Assembly (NCBI GenBank): GCA_003010405.1
Contig: PJLO01000015.1
Location: 1-62,331, forward strand
From: Acidobacteriota bacterium
GTDB taxonomy: Bacteria > Acidobacteriota > Terriglobia > Terriglobales > Acidobacteriaceae
DNA: 62,331 bases
Reading direction: 5' to 3'
Made by a program: the position numbers and the translations under genes. Below, piece by piece: positions 31,077 through 40,250 of the stretch. The notes under the pieces were generated by a model that saw nothing but the letters and a program-made list of their open reading frames with translations, was not told the origin of the DNA and did no database searches. Each line of letters starts with the position of its first letter. The first letter of the stretch is position 1.

Positions 31077-32330
31077 TCACAGTTGAGCGCGCAGCATGGA
31101 GATTACATCATCGGCGGTAATGACGCCCGTCAACACGCCAGCCTCATCGATTACCGGAAGGGTGAGCAGGTTGTATTTGTCGAAGATTTCCGCAACTTCG
31201 TGCTCATCGGCCTCGGGAGAACAGGTGATAAGCGGTTCGACAGTCAATTCAGAGAGCGGCTTTTCACTCGCGGCGACGATGATTTTGGCCAACGGAACAG
31301 CCCCGAGCAATTTTTCATTTTCGCCTACAAGGTAGATGGTGCTCATGCTCTCAAGCCCGCCTTCGAATTTTTTGAGCATCTCCACTGCATCGTGTACGCG
31401 GGCAGTGGGAGCGAGCGCCATGTAATCGGTGGTCATACGCCCGGCGGCGGTGTTTTCCTCGAACTCCAGGAGTTCTTCTACGTCCTGACGTTCTTCGGGT
31501 TCCATCTCCTTCAGAATGGCATCGGAGCGCTCGTCGGTGAGGTCGGCGAGAAGATCGGCTGCGGCGTCGGGATCCATCTCCTCTACGATGTCGGCGGCGC
31601 GTTCGGACTCCATGGCGTTAACGATGGAGACCTGCAGCTTGGGATCGATCTCCTCAAGAGTTTCGGCAGCCACTTCCTCATCAAGGGTCTGGAAGACGGC
31701 ATCGCGTTCGGCCGGTGAGAGTTCTTCGATGATGTCAGCGATATCCGCAGGGTGCAGACGCGAGACCCTATCAGAAGAAATCTTGAGGCGGACACGGCGA
31801 GCCGGATCGGTTTCGATAAGGTTGACGAACTCCCAGGGAATGTTGCGGGCCGGAATACGCTGAAGCCAGGATGCGAGCGTATGGCGCGGAATGATGCCCT
31901 TGAGCAAGCGGCGGATGGCGCCGCGCGCGCCAGCATCCACAAAGGCGATGCGAAGGTGCATACCGCGGGATGGATATTCCGCCTCCAGGTCCAGCGACAG
32001 CTCTACGTCATTGACGCGGACGACCTTGCGTCCATGTACATCAATGATTTGCTGATCCAGCAGGTCGCGTTCGAGCAGCAACATGCCTTCGCCGCTGGAG
32101 TAGCTTGGGAGATCGGCGGTACGGGCCTTGGTGTAAACGCCACCGTTAACGTTGCGAAGAAGATTGGGCGCGACGAGGCGGTCTCCCTCTGGAGTACGCA
32201 CCACGAGGGCGGCGATGTGAATCGGATCTTCCTGGGGAACAAGCGCGACTTCGCGCACACGCCCCAGTTTCCCGGACTCGGAGTCGTACACGGGGAGACC
32301 CAACAGATCCGAAAGTGCAAGCGCCGTCAT
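31077..32330 (-). CDS. PRC-barrel, MgtE_N and CBS-pair protein (soluble metal sensor-like)
   Basis: 417 residues. A PRC-barrel-like domain (about 5-80, LGLPVYDSESGKLGRVREVALV) is followed by a linker domain, the MgtE N-terminal superhelical repeats (about 190-290, LHPADIADIIEELSPAERDAVF and three similar units) and two CBS domains (about 300-417, ending LLTLPVIDEAGVLTGVITADDVI). In MgtE channels the N and CBS domains sense cytoplasmic Mg2+ and gate the pore. Here the pore helices are missing and an Nramp transporter follows in the same operon, so the protein may be a detached sensor or gate for it. The ATG begins immediately at the PRC domain. Confidence 0.88.
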   Translation of the reverse strand: MTALALSDLLGLPVYDSESGKLGRVREVALVPQEDPIHIAALVVRTPEGDRLVAPNLLRNVNGGVYTKARTADLPSYSSGEGMLLLERDLLDQQIIDVHGRKVVRVNDVELSLDLEAEYPSRGMHLRIAFVDAGARGAIRRLLKGIIPRHTLASWLQRIPARNIPWEFVNLIETDPARRVRLKISSDRVSRLHPADIADIIEELSPAERDAVFQTLDEEVAAETLEEIDPKLQVSIVNAMESERAADIVEEMDPDAAADLLADLTDERSDAILKEMEPEERQDVEELLEFEENTAAGRMTTDYMALAPTARVHDAVEMLKKFEGGLESMSTIYLVGENEKLLGAVPLAKIIVAASEKPLSELTVEPLITCSPEADEHEVAEIFDKYNLLTLPVIDEAGVLTGVITADDVISMLRAQL

Positions 32331-32442
32331 TGCCCAAGCATAACCCGATACCTCTGCCTGAATAAACTGAAAGCTCCGTGGAAAACTGAAAGTTGAGAGA
32401 TAAAGGAAGCGTTGCAGAAATTCAGGCTACAATCCTGTAAAT

Positions 32443-33564
32443 ATGGCACGCACATCTCTTGACTTACGCACGCTGGCCGGACAACTGCTCACGTTTGGCT
32501 TTGATGGAACGGAAGTTTCGGGCAATCTCAGCTCCATGCTGAAAACATTGAAGCCCGGCGGAATCATCCTGTTTGCCCGTAACATCGAGTCTCCCCGGCA
32601 GACGCATGCGCTGCTGAAAGCCGCGCAGAAGCACGCAACCATTCCCCTTTTTCGCTGCGTGGATATGGAGGGCGGCACGGTGGACCGGCTGAAGAACATC
32701 ATCGGGCCAGCACCCAGCGTTCAGGAGGTGGCTACGGCTGGATGCAAGACCTACTTCCGCGAACACGGCCGGTTGATAGGCAGCGAAGTCAGCGCGCTTG
32801 GCTTTAACGTGGATTTTGCTCCGGTGCTGGATTTGCGCTTCGAGGCATCGCTGACCGTCATGGGGTCGCGCACTGTATCGAAGGATGCCAAGGCTACCGT
32901 GGCTTACGCCAGGGAGTTCCTGCGCGGGTTGAAAGACGTGAAGATCGCCGGATGCGGCAAGCACTTTCCGGGATTGGGCGAAGGAAAGCTGGATTCGCAT
33001 CAGGCGCTTCCGGTGGTAAACAAGAGCTGGAAGGCTCTCTGGGCGGAGGACCTGGTTCCCTACCAGATGCTGGCGAAGCAGCTGCCATTCGTAATGGTGG
33101 CGCACTGTGCCTTTCCGGAGGTTACGGGTGAGGCGATACCGGCTTCGATTTCAAAGAAATGGATTGGTGATGTGCTGCGCAAGAAGATCGGGTATACGGG
33201 ACTTGTTGTATCCGATGACCTGGAGATGGGCGGCGTTCTGAAGGTAGCCAGCATTGAAGAGGCTGCCGTAGCGACGGTGCAGGCGGGTGCCGATATGTAC
33301 CTGGTCTGCCACAATGAAGAGCTGGTACAGCGCGCTTACGAGGCAATTCTGAATGAGGCGGAACGCAGCGCGCGCTTCCGGGCCAAGGTGGAGACAGCGG
33401 CTTTAAGGATTCTGACCGCGAAGAAGCGCTGGCCGGCACTGACAAAGAAAATGGCGACGGCTCCCAGCGAGACGGCGATGAACCGCCTGCGGCAGAAAAT
33501 GTGGACTTTTGGCGAAGAGGTTCGGCTCACTGCGAACGTGCAAGCCGCAGAGGCCGCCGATTAG
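32443..33564 (+). CDS. nagZ: Beta-N-acetylhexosaminidase, GH3 family (NagZ-like)
   Basis: A 373-residue glycoside hydrolase that removes GlcNAc from GlcNAc-1,6-anhydro-MurNAc(-peptides). Motifs: KPGGIILFARNI, FRCVDMEGGTVDRL, the NagZ signature KHFPGLGEGKLDSHQALP (catalytic Asp/His pair D-S-H) and the nucleophile motif VVSDDLEMGG. No signal peptide, so probably cytoplasmic. Function fits with AnmK at 14520, which uses the anhydro-MurNAc it releases. The gene stands alone and is divergent from the MgtE_N gene; the next gene downstream is convergent. Confidence 0.91.
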   Translation: MARTSLDLRTLAGQLLTFGFDGTEVSGNLSSMLKTLKPGGIILFARNIESPRQTHALLKAAQKHATIPLFRCVDMEGGTVDRLKNIIGPAPSVQEVATAGCKTYFREHGRLIGSEVSALGFNVDFAPVLDLRFEASLTVMGSRTVSKDAKATVAYAREFLRGLKDVKIAGCGKHFPGLGEGKLDSHQALPVVNKSWKALWAEDLVPYQMLAKQLPFVMVAHCAFPEVTGEAIPASISKKWIGDVLRKKIGYTGLVVSDDLEMGGVLKVASIEEAAVATVQAGADMYLVCHNEELVQRAYEAILNEAERSARFRAKVETAALRILTAKKRWPALTKKMATAPSETAMNRLRQKMWTFGEEVRLTANVQAAEAAD

Positions 33565-33611
33565 GAGGCGTTCATCACATCAGTGGTCCAGGCGATCTGT
33601 CCCTTGGTGAG

Positions 33612-35009
33612 TCAGGCTCGCGCCTGAACCCCAGGAGACGAGGCCGTTGTTTTCGGCGAGGTGATGGGAAGTTCGATGATGATCTCGAGTCCGTGGGGTT
33701 GGAGATTCCGGGCGCGGACCGAGCCGTTATGAAACTTGACTGACCCACTGACTAAGTAGAGTCCGAGACCGCTGCCACCGGTGCCGATGCTGCGCGCGGC
33801 GTCTACGCGATAAAAAGGCTTGAAAAGCTTGGGAAGCGCCTCCTCTGGAACGCCGGGGCCATTGTCCCGCACGGAGATCTGCGCCAGACCGCTGCCGATC
33901 GTCACCGCAACCTCGACACGACCGTCCACACCTGAATAGAAGATGGCATTGCGCAGAACATTCTCGAAGGCGCTGCGCAGCATGTTCTCCTCTCCAATCA
34001 TGGTCACCTCAGGCCAATTCTCGTCGTAAACAACCTCTACGTTGGTCTGGCTTGCTTCAAAACGCGCATCTTCGACGGCTTCTCCGATGACTTGATTAAG
34101 CAGCAGTGAACCGGAAGTGAACTTTAGCTGTCCGCTTTCGAGGCGGGCCACGGTCAAAATTTGTTCGATCATCTCATTGAGGCGAAGCAGCTCGATCTCG
34201 ATGCGGTCGAGTAGTTCCTGGCGCTCGGCTTCGGGAGTAGACGAAACGAGCGAGAGGGCAACGCGAATACGCGAGATGGGAGATCGAAGATCGTGCGAGG
34301 CTGCCATCAACATACCCTTGTTACTGCGAACAAGGTCGTTAATCTCGCCTGCCATGGTGTCAAAGTCCTTCACAAGATCGGCTATTTCGTCCCGGCGTGT
34401 GCTACCGGAAAGCCCCGCGCGTGCATCGAGATTGCCTCGGGCAATCTCATGAGCCGCATCGCGCAGGCGCAGGATGGGCCTGGTTATATATTGCGCAAGC
34501 ACGGCACACAGCAGAGAGGTAAGGAGCGAACTAAAGAGAATTGCCGCCAGAACACTGCCTGGCAGCGATTGAAAGAGAGGCGGAAAGAAGAACTCTCCGG
34601 CAAAAACATAATTTCTCCCCTTCGAGTCAGTGACCTTTTCGGCAATAAAGGTGCCGTGGCGCGATTGGGCAATGCCATGATTCTGAAGCGCGCGATGAAT
34701 TGCGTCCGGTGCCTCGTCAGGCATCCAAAAGCCGCTCAGCTCATTCATGCGGTCGTCGAAGAGCCAATAGGCGGACCGCTTCTCCAATGCGATGTCGTGG
34801 AAAAGCTCGCGCAGGCCCGCCTCTCCCCTTGTAGAATAACGCCAGGTGGCATAGCGGCCAAGCACAGGCATGGCTCGACGCTCAGGCTGCACCCACCAGG
34901 GACGCTCGGGGCCGAAACTGGCGTGAACGCGGTAGGCCAGCAACAGCATGATGCAGGTTTGGAGAATCCAAAAAGGCAGAAAGATCTTCCAGAACAGACG
35001 GCGTTTCAC
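33612..35009 (-). CDS. Envelope-type sensor histidine kinase (CpxA-like)
   Basis: A 465-residue kinase with an N-terminal membrane helix (about 8-28), a periplasmic sensor of roughly 130 residues, a second helix (about 155-178), HAMP (TRPILRLRDAAHEIARGNLDAR), HisKA with MAASHDLRSPISRI, and HATPase_c with RDNGPGVPEEAL and GSGLGLYLV. It starts at GTG, overlapping the regulator stop by 4 bases (GTGA), so it is the second gene of a coupled pair. It lies divergent from an RND efflux operon, and envelope-damage or drug-induced control of that pump is the natural hypothesis. The domain order and pair resemble CpxA or BaeS. Confidence 0.9.
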   Translation of the reverse strand: MKRRLFWKIFLPFWILQTCIMLLLAYRVHASFGPERPWWVQPERRAMPVLGRYATWRYSTRGEAGLRELFHDIALEKRSAYWLFDDRMNELSGFWMPDEAPDAIHRALQNHGIAQSRHGTFIAEKVTDSKGRNYVFAGEFFFPPLFQSLPGSVLAAILFSSLLTSLLCAVLAQYITRPILRLRDAAHEIARGNLDARAGLSGSTRRDEIADLVKDFDTMAGEINDLVRSNKGMLMAASHDLRSPISRIRVALSLVSSTPEAERQELLDRIEIELLRLNEMIEQILTVARLESGQLKFTSGSLLLNQVIGEAVEDARFEASQTNVEVVYDENWPEVTMIGEENMLRSAFENVLRNAIFYSGVDGRVEVAVTIGSGLAQISVRDNGPGVPEEALPKLFKPFYRVDAARSIGTGGSGLGLYLVSGSVKFHNGSVRARNLQPHGLEIIIELPITSPKTTASSPGVQARA

Positions 35010-35719
35010 GGTGTCACCTTCGATGCAACGGCGTAAAAGTATCCGATGCCGCGCACCGGACGGATGCGTTCTTCCCCTCCGGGAATGCAGCCGAGTTTCT
35101 TGCGCAGGCGGCTTACGTGAACATCCACGGAGCGATCGAAAGCACTGAGCGGGCGCCCAAGCGCAGCCTGGGCCAGTTCCTCGCGGGTCACAACCATTCC
35201 CGCGCGACGGAGCAGAAGTTCCAACAGCTTGAACTCGGCCCCGGTTAACTCGACGGGAACATTGTTACAAACAGCAGTGCGCGTGAGCAAAGAGAGCGTA
35301 ATTTCGCCGACTGTTAAGGACTCCGCTCCCGTGGGATCGTCGCGAACACCTTGCGAACGGCGCAGCACTGCCCGTATGCGCGCAACCAGTTCGCGAGGGT
35401 CGAAAGGCTTGGGAACGTAGTCGTCAGCGCCAATCTCCAGTCCGAGAATGCGATCCACCGCTTCGCCGCGGGCGGTCAGCAGGATGACAGGAACGCGCGA
35501 GTTCACGCGCAAGGCTTTGAGAAGCTCAAATCCGGAGCCACCGGGGAGCATTACATCCAAAATGACTACGTCATATTCGCCGTTCAGCGCCGCCTCAAGC
35601 CCGGAGCGATGATCGAAGGCGGCGTCAACCTGAAACCCCTCATTCCGCAAAAAGCGCTCCAGCAGCGAAACCAAACCCCGGTCGTCATCGACGATAAGTA
35701 CGCGACTCATGTCATACAT
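35006..35719 (-). CDS. OmpR/CpxR-family response regulator
   Basis: About 237 residues: a receiver domain (VLIVDDDRGL, phospho-acceptor D in VVILDVMLPGGSG, K in VPKPFDPREL) and a C-terminal OmpR-type winged helix (VEVTGAEFKLLELLLRRAG-like segment, then SVDVHVSRLRKKL and IRPVRGIGYFY). It is first in the operon with the kinase. The start is uncertain between ATGs at 35740, 35719 and 35710; 35719 or 35710 puts the receiver at the N terminus. A near-match to the CpxR box lies in the intergenic region (35778-35792), which would allow control of both its own operon and mdtABC. Confidence 0.92.
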   Translation of the reverse strand: MYDMSRVLIVDDDRGLVSLLERFLRNEGFQVDAAFDHRSGLEAALNGEYDVVILDVMLPGGSGFELLKALRVNSRVPVILLTARGEAVDRILGLEIGADDYVPKPFDPRELVARIRAVLRRSQGVRDDPTGAESLTVGEITLSLLTRTAVCNNVPVELTGAEFKLLELLLRRAGMVVTREELAQAALGRPLSAFDRSVDVHVSRLRKKLGCIPGGEERIRPVRGIGYFYAVASKVTP

Positions 35720-35777
35720 TTTGTGCGAGGGCTCTGACATCTGCTGTGAAGAACTGTTACGTGTTATCCCAGGACGG

Positions 35778-35792
35778 TTCACAAAACTTTAC
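35778..35792. promoter_or_regulatory. Candidate CpxR-type box
   Basis: On the minus strand this reads GTAAA-GTTTT-GTGAA, nine of ten matches to the tandem GTAAA-N5-GTAAA recognised by E. coli CpxR. It lies between the divergent cpxRA-like and mdtABC-like operons. One 15-base match is weak evidence by itself. Confidence 0.4.
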
Positions 35793-35880
35793 GTTCCTTC
35801 ACCAGTCTTTATCTCATGGATACCGGTTTGGGTTCATGCTAAAAAATGAAGAGCACTCGATAATGCAGCCGGGAGGCACA

Positions 35881-37122
35881 ATGAAGGTCCGCACCGCTCT
35901 AGTCCTATCAATTTTATCGCTTTTGGCCGTTGCGGCCTGCACTAAGGCTGACTCAAAGGGGGCGAAGAGCGCCAAACCGGGAGGAGCTGCCGCCGCGGTA
36001 CCGGTAAGCATGGCTCCTGTGGTGCGGCAGGACGTGCCGATTATCCTGACTGGATTGGGAACGGTGCAGGCATACAACACTGTAACGCTGAAGACGCGCA
36101 TTGATGGGCAGATCATGTCCGTCTATTTCCGCGAGGGGCAGGATGTACAGAAGGGACAACTGCTGGCGGTGATAGACCCACGTCCCTTCGAAGTTGCGCT
36201 GGAGACCGCCAAGGCGAATCTGGCCCGCGACCTGGCGCAATTGAATACAGCAAAAGCAAATCTGGCCCGCTCGCGCGCACTGCTGGCTGCTGGCGTCATT
36301 GCGCAACAGGAATTCGATACCCAGGAGGCTTCGGCAGGGCAGTTTGAAGGCACGGTGCAAGCAGACAAGGCTGCGATCGACAATGCCAAACTGAACCTGA
36401 CGTATACGCGGATCACGTCACCGCTCAACGGACGCATCGGATTGCGCCTTATCGATGCCGGCAACATGGTACACGCGTCCGATACCAACGGAATGGTGGT
36501 AGTGACGCAGATGCAGCCGATTTCGGTGCTGTTCACACTGCCGGAAGACCAACTGCAATCGGTGCTGGCACAGAGCCGCAAAGGCACGTTGAAAGTTGAC
36601 GCATACAGCCGCGACGATCAGCAATTGTTGGCCAGCGGCAAACTGGAAACGGTAGACAACCAGATTGACGCAACGACGGGCACGGCAAAGCTGAAGGCAG
36701 TTTTCGACAACAAGAACGGAGCACTGTGGCCGAACCAGTTTGTAAATATCCACATGCAGCTCTCGACAGCTAAAGACGCGCTGGTCATTCCGCTGGCAGC
36801 GATTCAGCGCGGGCCGGACGGCAATCTGGCCTACGTAGTTGGAGCGGACAAGAAGGTTTTAATTCAGCCGGTAACCATTGCGCTGACGCAAGGAAAAATC
36901 GCCCTGATTGCCACTGGATTGCAAGAGGGGCAGCAAGTAGTAACCGAGGGTCAGGACAAGCTACAGGCGGGAAGCCTCGTTGCGCCCAAGGACGGTGTGC
37001 CTCCGAAGAATGGAGCGCCTGCCAACACGCTGAACGCGCCACAGGAAAAGCCCGAACTCAAGCAAGTTAACGGCAAACCTATTATTCGGCGCACGACAGA
37101 GAACCCCGGAGGCCAGCGATGA
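35881..37122 (+). CDS. mdtA: RND efflux periplasmic adaptor (MdtA-like)
   Basis: About 413 residues. A lipoprotein-type signal peptide (LLAVAACTK) is followed by a linker, a lipoyl/barrel-sandwich domain ([38 protein letters not shown] spans the first half), an alpha-hairpin (about 110-180), the second lipoyl half ([19 protein letters not shown]) and beta-barrel and membrane-proximal domains. It links the inner-membrane RND pump to an outer-membrane channel. The ATG at 35881 has GGGAGG upstream and starts the signal peptide; the frame extends upstream to 35746 without coding sense. It overlaps mdtB by 4 bases. Confidence 0.92.
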   Translation: MKVRTALVLSILSLLAVAACTKADSKGAKSAKPGGAAAAVPVSMAPVVRQDVPIILTGLGTVQAYNTVTLKTRIDGQIMSVYFREGQDVQKGQLLAVIDPRPFEVALETAKANLARDLAQLNTAKANLARSRALLAAGVIAQQEFDTQEASAGQFEGTVQADKAAIDNAKLNLTYTRITSPLNGRIGLRLIDAGNMVHASDTNGMVVVTQMQPISVLFTLPEDQLQSVLAQSRKGTLKVDAYSRDDQQLLASGKLETVDNQIDATTGTAKLKAVFDNKNGALWPNQFVNIHMQLSTAKDALVIPLAAIQRGPDGNLAYVVGADKKVLIQPVTIALTQGKIALIATGLQEGQQVVTEGQDKLQAGSLVAPKDGVPPKNGAPANTLNAPQEKPELKQVNGKPIIRRTTENPGGQR

Positions 37123-40100
37123 CTTTGTCGCGGCCATTCATTCTGCGGCCGATCGCGACTTCGCTGCTGATGATAGGTATGCTTCTTGTGGGTCTGGTGG
37201 CCTACGAGCAGTTGCCCATTTCGGCCTTGCCGCAGGTGGATTATCCGACAATTCAGATTGCCACATTCTATCCGGGTGCGAGTCCGGACGTGGTGGGCTC
37301 AAGCATTACGGCACCGCTGGAACGCCAGTTCGGACAGCTTCCGGGCTTGAGCCAGATGACTTCGAACAGTTCCTTTGGAAGCTCAATCATCACCTTGCAG
37401 TTCAACCTGGACGAGAATATCGACGTGGCCGAGCAGGAGGTCCAGCAGGCGATTAACTCGGCGGGAACATATCTGCCCACCGACCTGCCTAATCCTCCGA
37501 TCTACAACAAGGTCAATCCGGCAGACCCGCCGATTCTGACTCTTGCGTTGAGCTCGGATAGTCTACCGCTCTCGAAGGTTCAGGATCTGGCAGATACTTC
37601 CCTTGCGCAAAAAATCTCGCAGCTTCCGGGCGTGGGACTGGTGTCGCTGAGTGGCGGACAAAAGCCGGCAGTGCGAATTCAGGCTAATCCGACAGCGCTA
37701 GCATCTTATGGCGTCAGCCTGGAACAGTTGCGCACGGTTCTGGGGCAGATCAACGTGGACCGTGCCAAGGGGCAACTCGACGGGACGCGGCAGACCTACA
37801 CCATAAATTCCAATGACCAGCTTTTTTCGGCGGATGAGTATCGCAATACCGTAATCGCTTACAAGAACGGGGCGCCGATCCGATTGAGCGATGTGGCCAC
37901 GACGATTGACGGCGTGGAGAACAACGCACAGGCAGCGTGGATGAACACCACCCCCGCCATCATCATGAACATTCAGCGGCAACCGGGCGCGAACACCATC
38001 AAGGTTGTCGACAGCATTAAGCGTCTGCTGCCTCGTTTGCAAGCCGGTCTGCCTTCCTCTGTGAAAGTGAACGTGCTTACCGACCGCACGGAGACAATCC
38101 GCGCTTCGGTACGCGATGTGCAGTTCTCAATGATTTTGACCATCGCGCTCGTGGTCATGGTGATTTTCCTTTTTCTGCGGAACCTGGCGGCGACCGTGAT
38201 TCCAAGCATCGCGGTACCGCTCTCCATTGTGGGCACCTTCGGAGTGATGTATCTGCTCGGGTATTCGCTCGACAACCTGTCGCTGATGGCGCTGACGATT
38301 TCCACGGGTTTTGTGGTGGACGATGCAATCGTGATGATCGAAAACATCGACCGCTACATTGAGCAGGGAGTGCCGCCAATGGAAGCAGCGTTGCGCGGCG
38401 CGGGGCAGATTGGCTTCACGATTCTGTCGCTAACGGTTTCGCTGATTGCGGTGCTGATTCCGCTTCTGTTCATGGGCGACATCGTGGGACGCTTGTTCCG
38501 TGAATTTGCGATCACGCTGAGCGTGGCAATTCTGATGTCGGCGTTCATTTCATTGACACTGACGCCGATGATGTGTTCGCGGCTGCTGAAACAAAAGACG
38601 GACGAAAAGCACGGACGGCTCTTCCAGTGGAGCGAAAACGCATTCAACAAGACGATTGATTTTTATGCGCGTACGCTGCGCTGGGTACTGCGCCGCCAAA
38701 GGACAACGCTGGTCGTGACGGCGGCAACGCTGGTATTAACCTTCGTGCTCGCCTATCTAGTGCCGAAGGGCTTCTTCCCCGTGCAGGATACGGGCGTGAT
38801 TCTCGGCATCTCCGAGGCTCCGCAGTCAGTCTCATTCGAGGCGATGGCCGGATTGCAGCAGCAACTTGCAAAGACGATTTTGCAGGACCCGGACGTGGAG
38901 AGCCTGTCGTCGTTCATTGGAATCGACGGGACTAACGTGACCGGAAACTCAGGACGCATCCAGATCAATTTGAAGCCCCGCGAGCAGCGCAAAGCAACTG
39001 CGCCGGAGATTATTGCCCGGCTCCAGGACAAGCTTGCCGCCGTCTCTGGAATTACGCTGTACCTGCAACCGGTGCAGGACCTAACGGTGGAGGACCGCGT
39101 AAGCCGGACCCAGTATCAGTATTCGCTGGAGTCGGCAGATGCACGCGAACTTGCGGAGTGGACCGGGCGGTTGGTATCGAAACTGAAGACCGTTCCGGCC
39201 ATCCGGGACATTGCCACCGATCAGATGAATTCCGGGCTGGCTGCGCGACTTGTGGTGGACCGCGACTCGGCGTCGCGACTCGGCATAGATATGATGTCGA
39301 TCGATAACACTTTGTACGACGCTTTTGGACAGCGACAGGTTTCGACAATCTATACGCAGTTAAACCAGTATCACGTCGTGCTTGAGCTCGATCCGAAATT
39401 CCGCAAGGATCCAGACGCGCTGAAGCAACTCTACGTGGCTTCGGCCAAGGGACAGATGGTTCCCCTGGGAGCTTTCGCGCACTTTGAGACCGGTCCGTCA
39501 TCGCTGGCGTCGAACCACCAGGGGCAATTCCCTGCCGTCACGCTTTCATTCAATGTGGCCAATGGAGTGTCATTGGGACAGGCAGTAAAAGATTTGAAGC
39601 AGGCCGAGTCCGAGATTGGAATGCCGCAGAGCGTGCATGGCAGCTTTCAAGGCACCGCGAAGGCCTTCCTGGCGTCACTTGCAAACGAAGGCTGGCTGAT
39701 TCTGGCGGCAATCGTTACGGTCTATATCGTGCTGGGCGTGTTGTACGAGAGCTACATTCACCCGGTAACGATTCTTTCCACGCTTCCCTCGGCGGGCGTG
39801 GGCGCGATCCTCGCGCTCTACCTGTTGCGTATGGATATGGGCGTGATCAGTTTAATTGGCGTCATTCTGCTGATCGGCATTGTGAAGAAGAATGCAATCA
39901 TGATGATCGATTTCGCACTGGAAGCCGAACGCAATGAGGGTAAATCGCCATACGACTCGATCTACGAGGCGTGTCTGCTGCGCTTCCGTCCAATCATGAT
40001 GACGACAATGGCAGCATTGTTCGGCGCCGTTCCTCTTGCATTCGGCAGCGGAACGGGTTCAGAGTTGCGGCGTCCGTTGGGCATAACGATTATTGGTGGA

Positions 40101-40250
40101 CTGATCTTCAGCCAGATTCTCACGCTGTATACGACGCCGGTTGTCTATTTGTGGTTTGACCGACTGGGTACAGCGCTGAAGCGCTTGCGAGGAGTGCCGA
40201 CGGAGTCGGAGACAGCAACGGAGGAGCCAGTTTCGGAGACACTGGCATGA
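37119..40250 (+). CDS. mdtB: RND efflux transporter (MdtB-like)
   Basis: A 1043-residue proton-driven exporter with 12 helices and two large periplasmic loops. Typical parts: N-terminal [37 protein letters not shown], the helix-4 region with [18 protein letters not shown] that carries the paired aspartates of the proton relay, and the second-half repeat [45 protein letters not shown]. It is the first of two RND subunits, as in MdtBC and MuxBC where they form a heterotrimer. It is coupled by ATGA overlaps on both sides. Substrates cannot be read from sequence; MdtBC relatives export bile salts, novobiocin and similar compounds. Confidence 0.93.
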   Translation: MTLSRPFILRPIATSLLMIGMLLVGLVAYEQLPISALPQVDYPTIQIATFYPGASPDVVGSSITAPLERQFGQLPGLSQMTSNSSFGSSIITLQFNLDENIDVAEQEVQQAINSAGTYLPTDLPNPPIYNKVNPADPPILTLALSSDSLPLSKVQDLADTSLAQKISQLPGVGLVSLSGGQKPAVRIQANPTALASYGVSLEQLRTVLGQINVDRAKGQLDGTRQTYTINSNDQLFSADEYRNTVIAYKNGAPIRLSDVATTIDGVENNAQAAWMNTTPAIIMNIQRQPGANTIKVVDSIKRLLPRLQAGLPSSVKVNVLTDRTETIRASVRDVQFSMILTIALVVMVIFLFLRNLAATVIPSIAVPLSIVGTFGVMYLLGYSLDNLSLMALTISTGFVVDDAIVMIENIDRYIEQGVPPMEAALRGAGQIGFTILSLTVSLIAVLIPLLFMGDIVGRLFREFAITLSVAILMSAFISLTLTPMMCSRLLKQKTDEKHGRLFQWSENAFNKTIDFYARTLRWVLRRQRTTLVVTAATLVLTFVLAYLVPKGFFPVQDTGVILGISEAPQSVSFEAMAGLQQQLAKTILQDPDVESLSSFIGIDGTNVTGNSGRIQINLKPREQRKATAPEIIARLQDKLAAVSGITLYLQPVQDLTVEDRVSRTQYQYSLESADARELAEWTGRLVSKLKTVPAIRDIATDQMNSGLAARLVVDRDSASRLGIDMMSIDNTLYDAFGQRQVSTIYTQLNQYHVVLELDPKFRKDPDALKQLYVASAKGQMVPLGAFAHFETGPSSLASNHQGQFPAVTLSFNVANGVSLGQAVKDLKQAESEIGMPQSVHGSFQGTAKAFLASLANEGWLILAAIVTVYIVLGVLYESYIHPVTILSTLPSAGVGAILALYLLRMDMGVISLIGVILLIGIVKKNAIMMIDFALEAERNEGKSPYDSIYEACLLRFRPIMMTTMAALFGAVPLAFGSGTGSELRRPLGITIIGGLIFSQILTLYTTPVVYLWFDRLGTALKRLRGVPTESETATEEPVSETLA

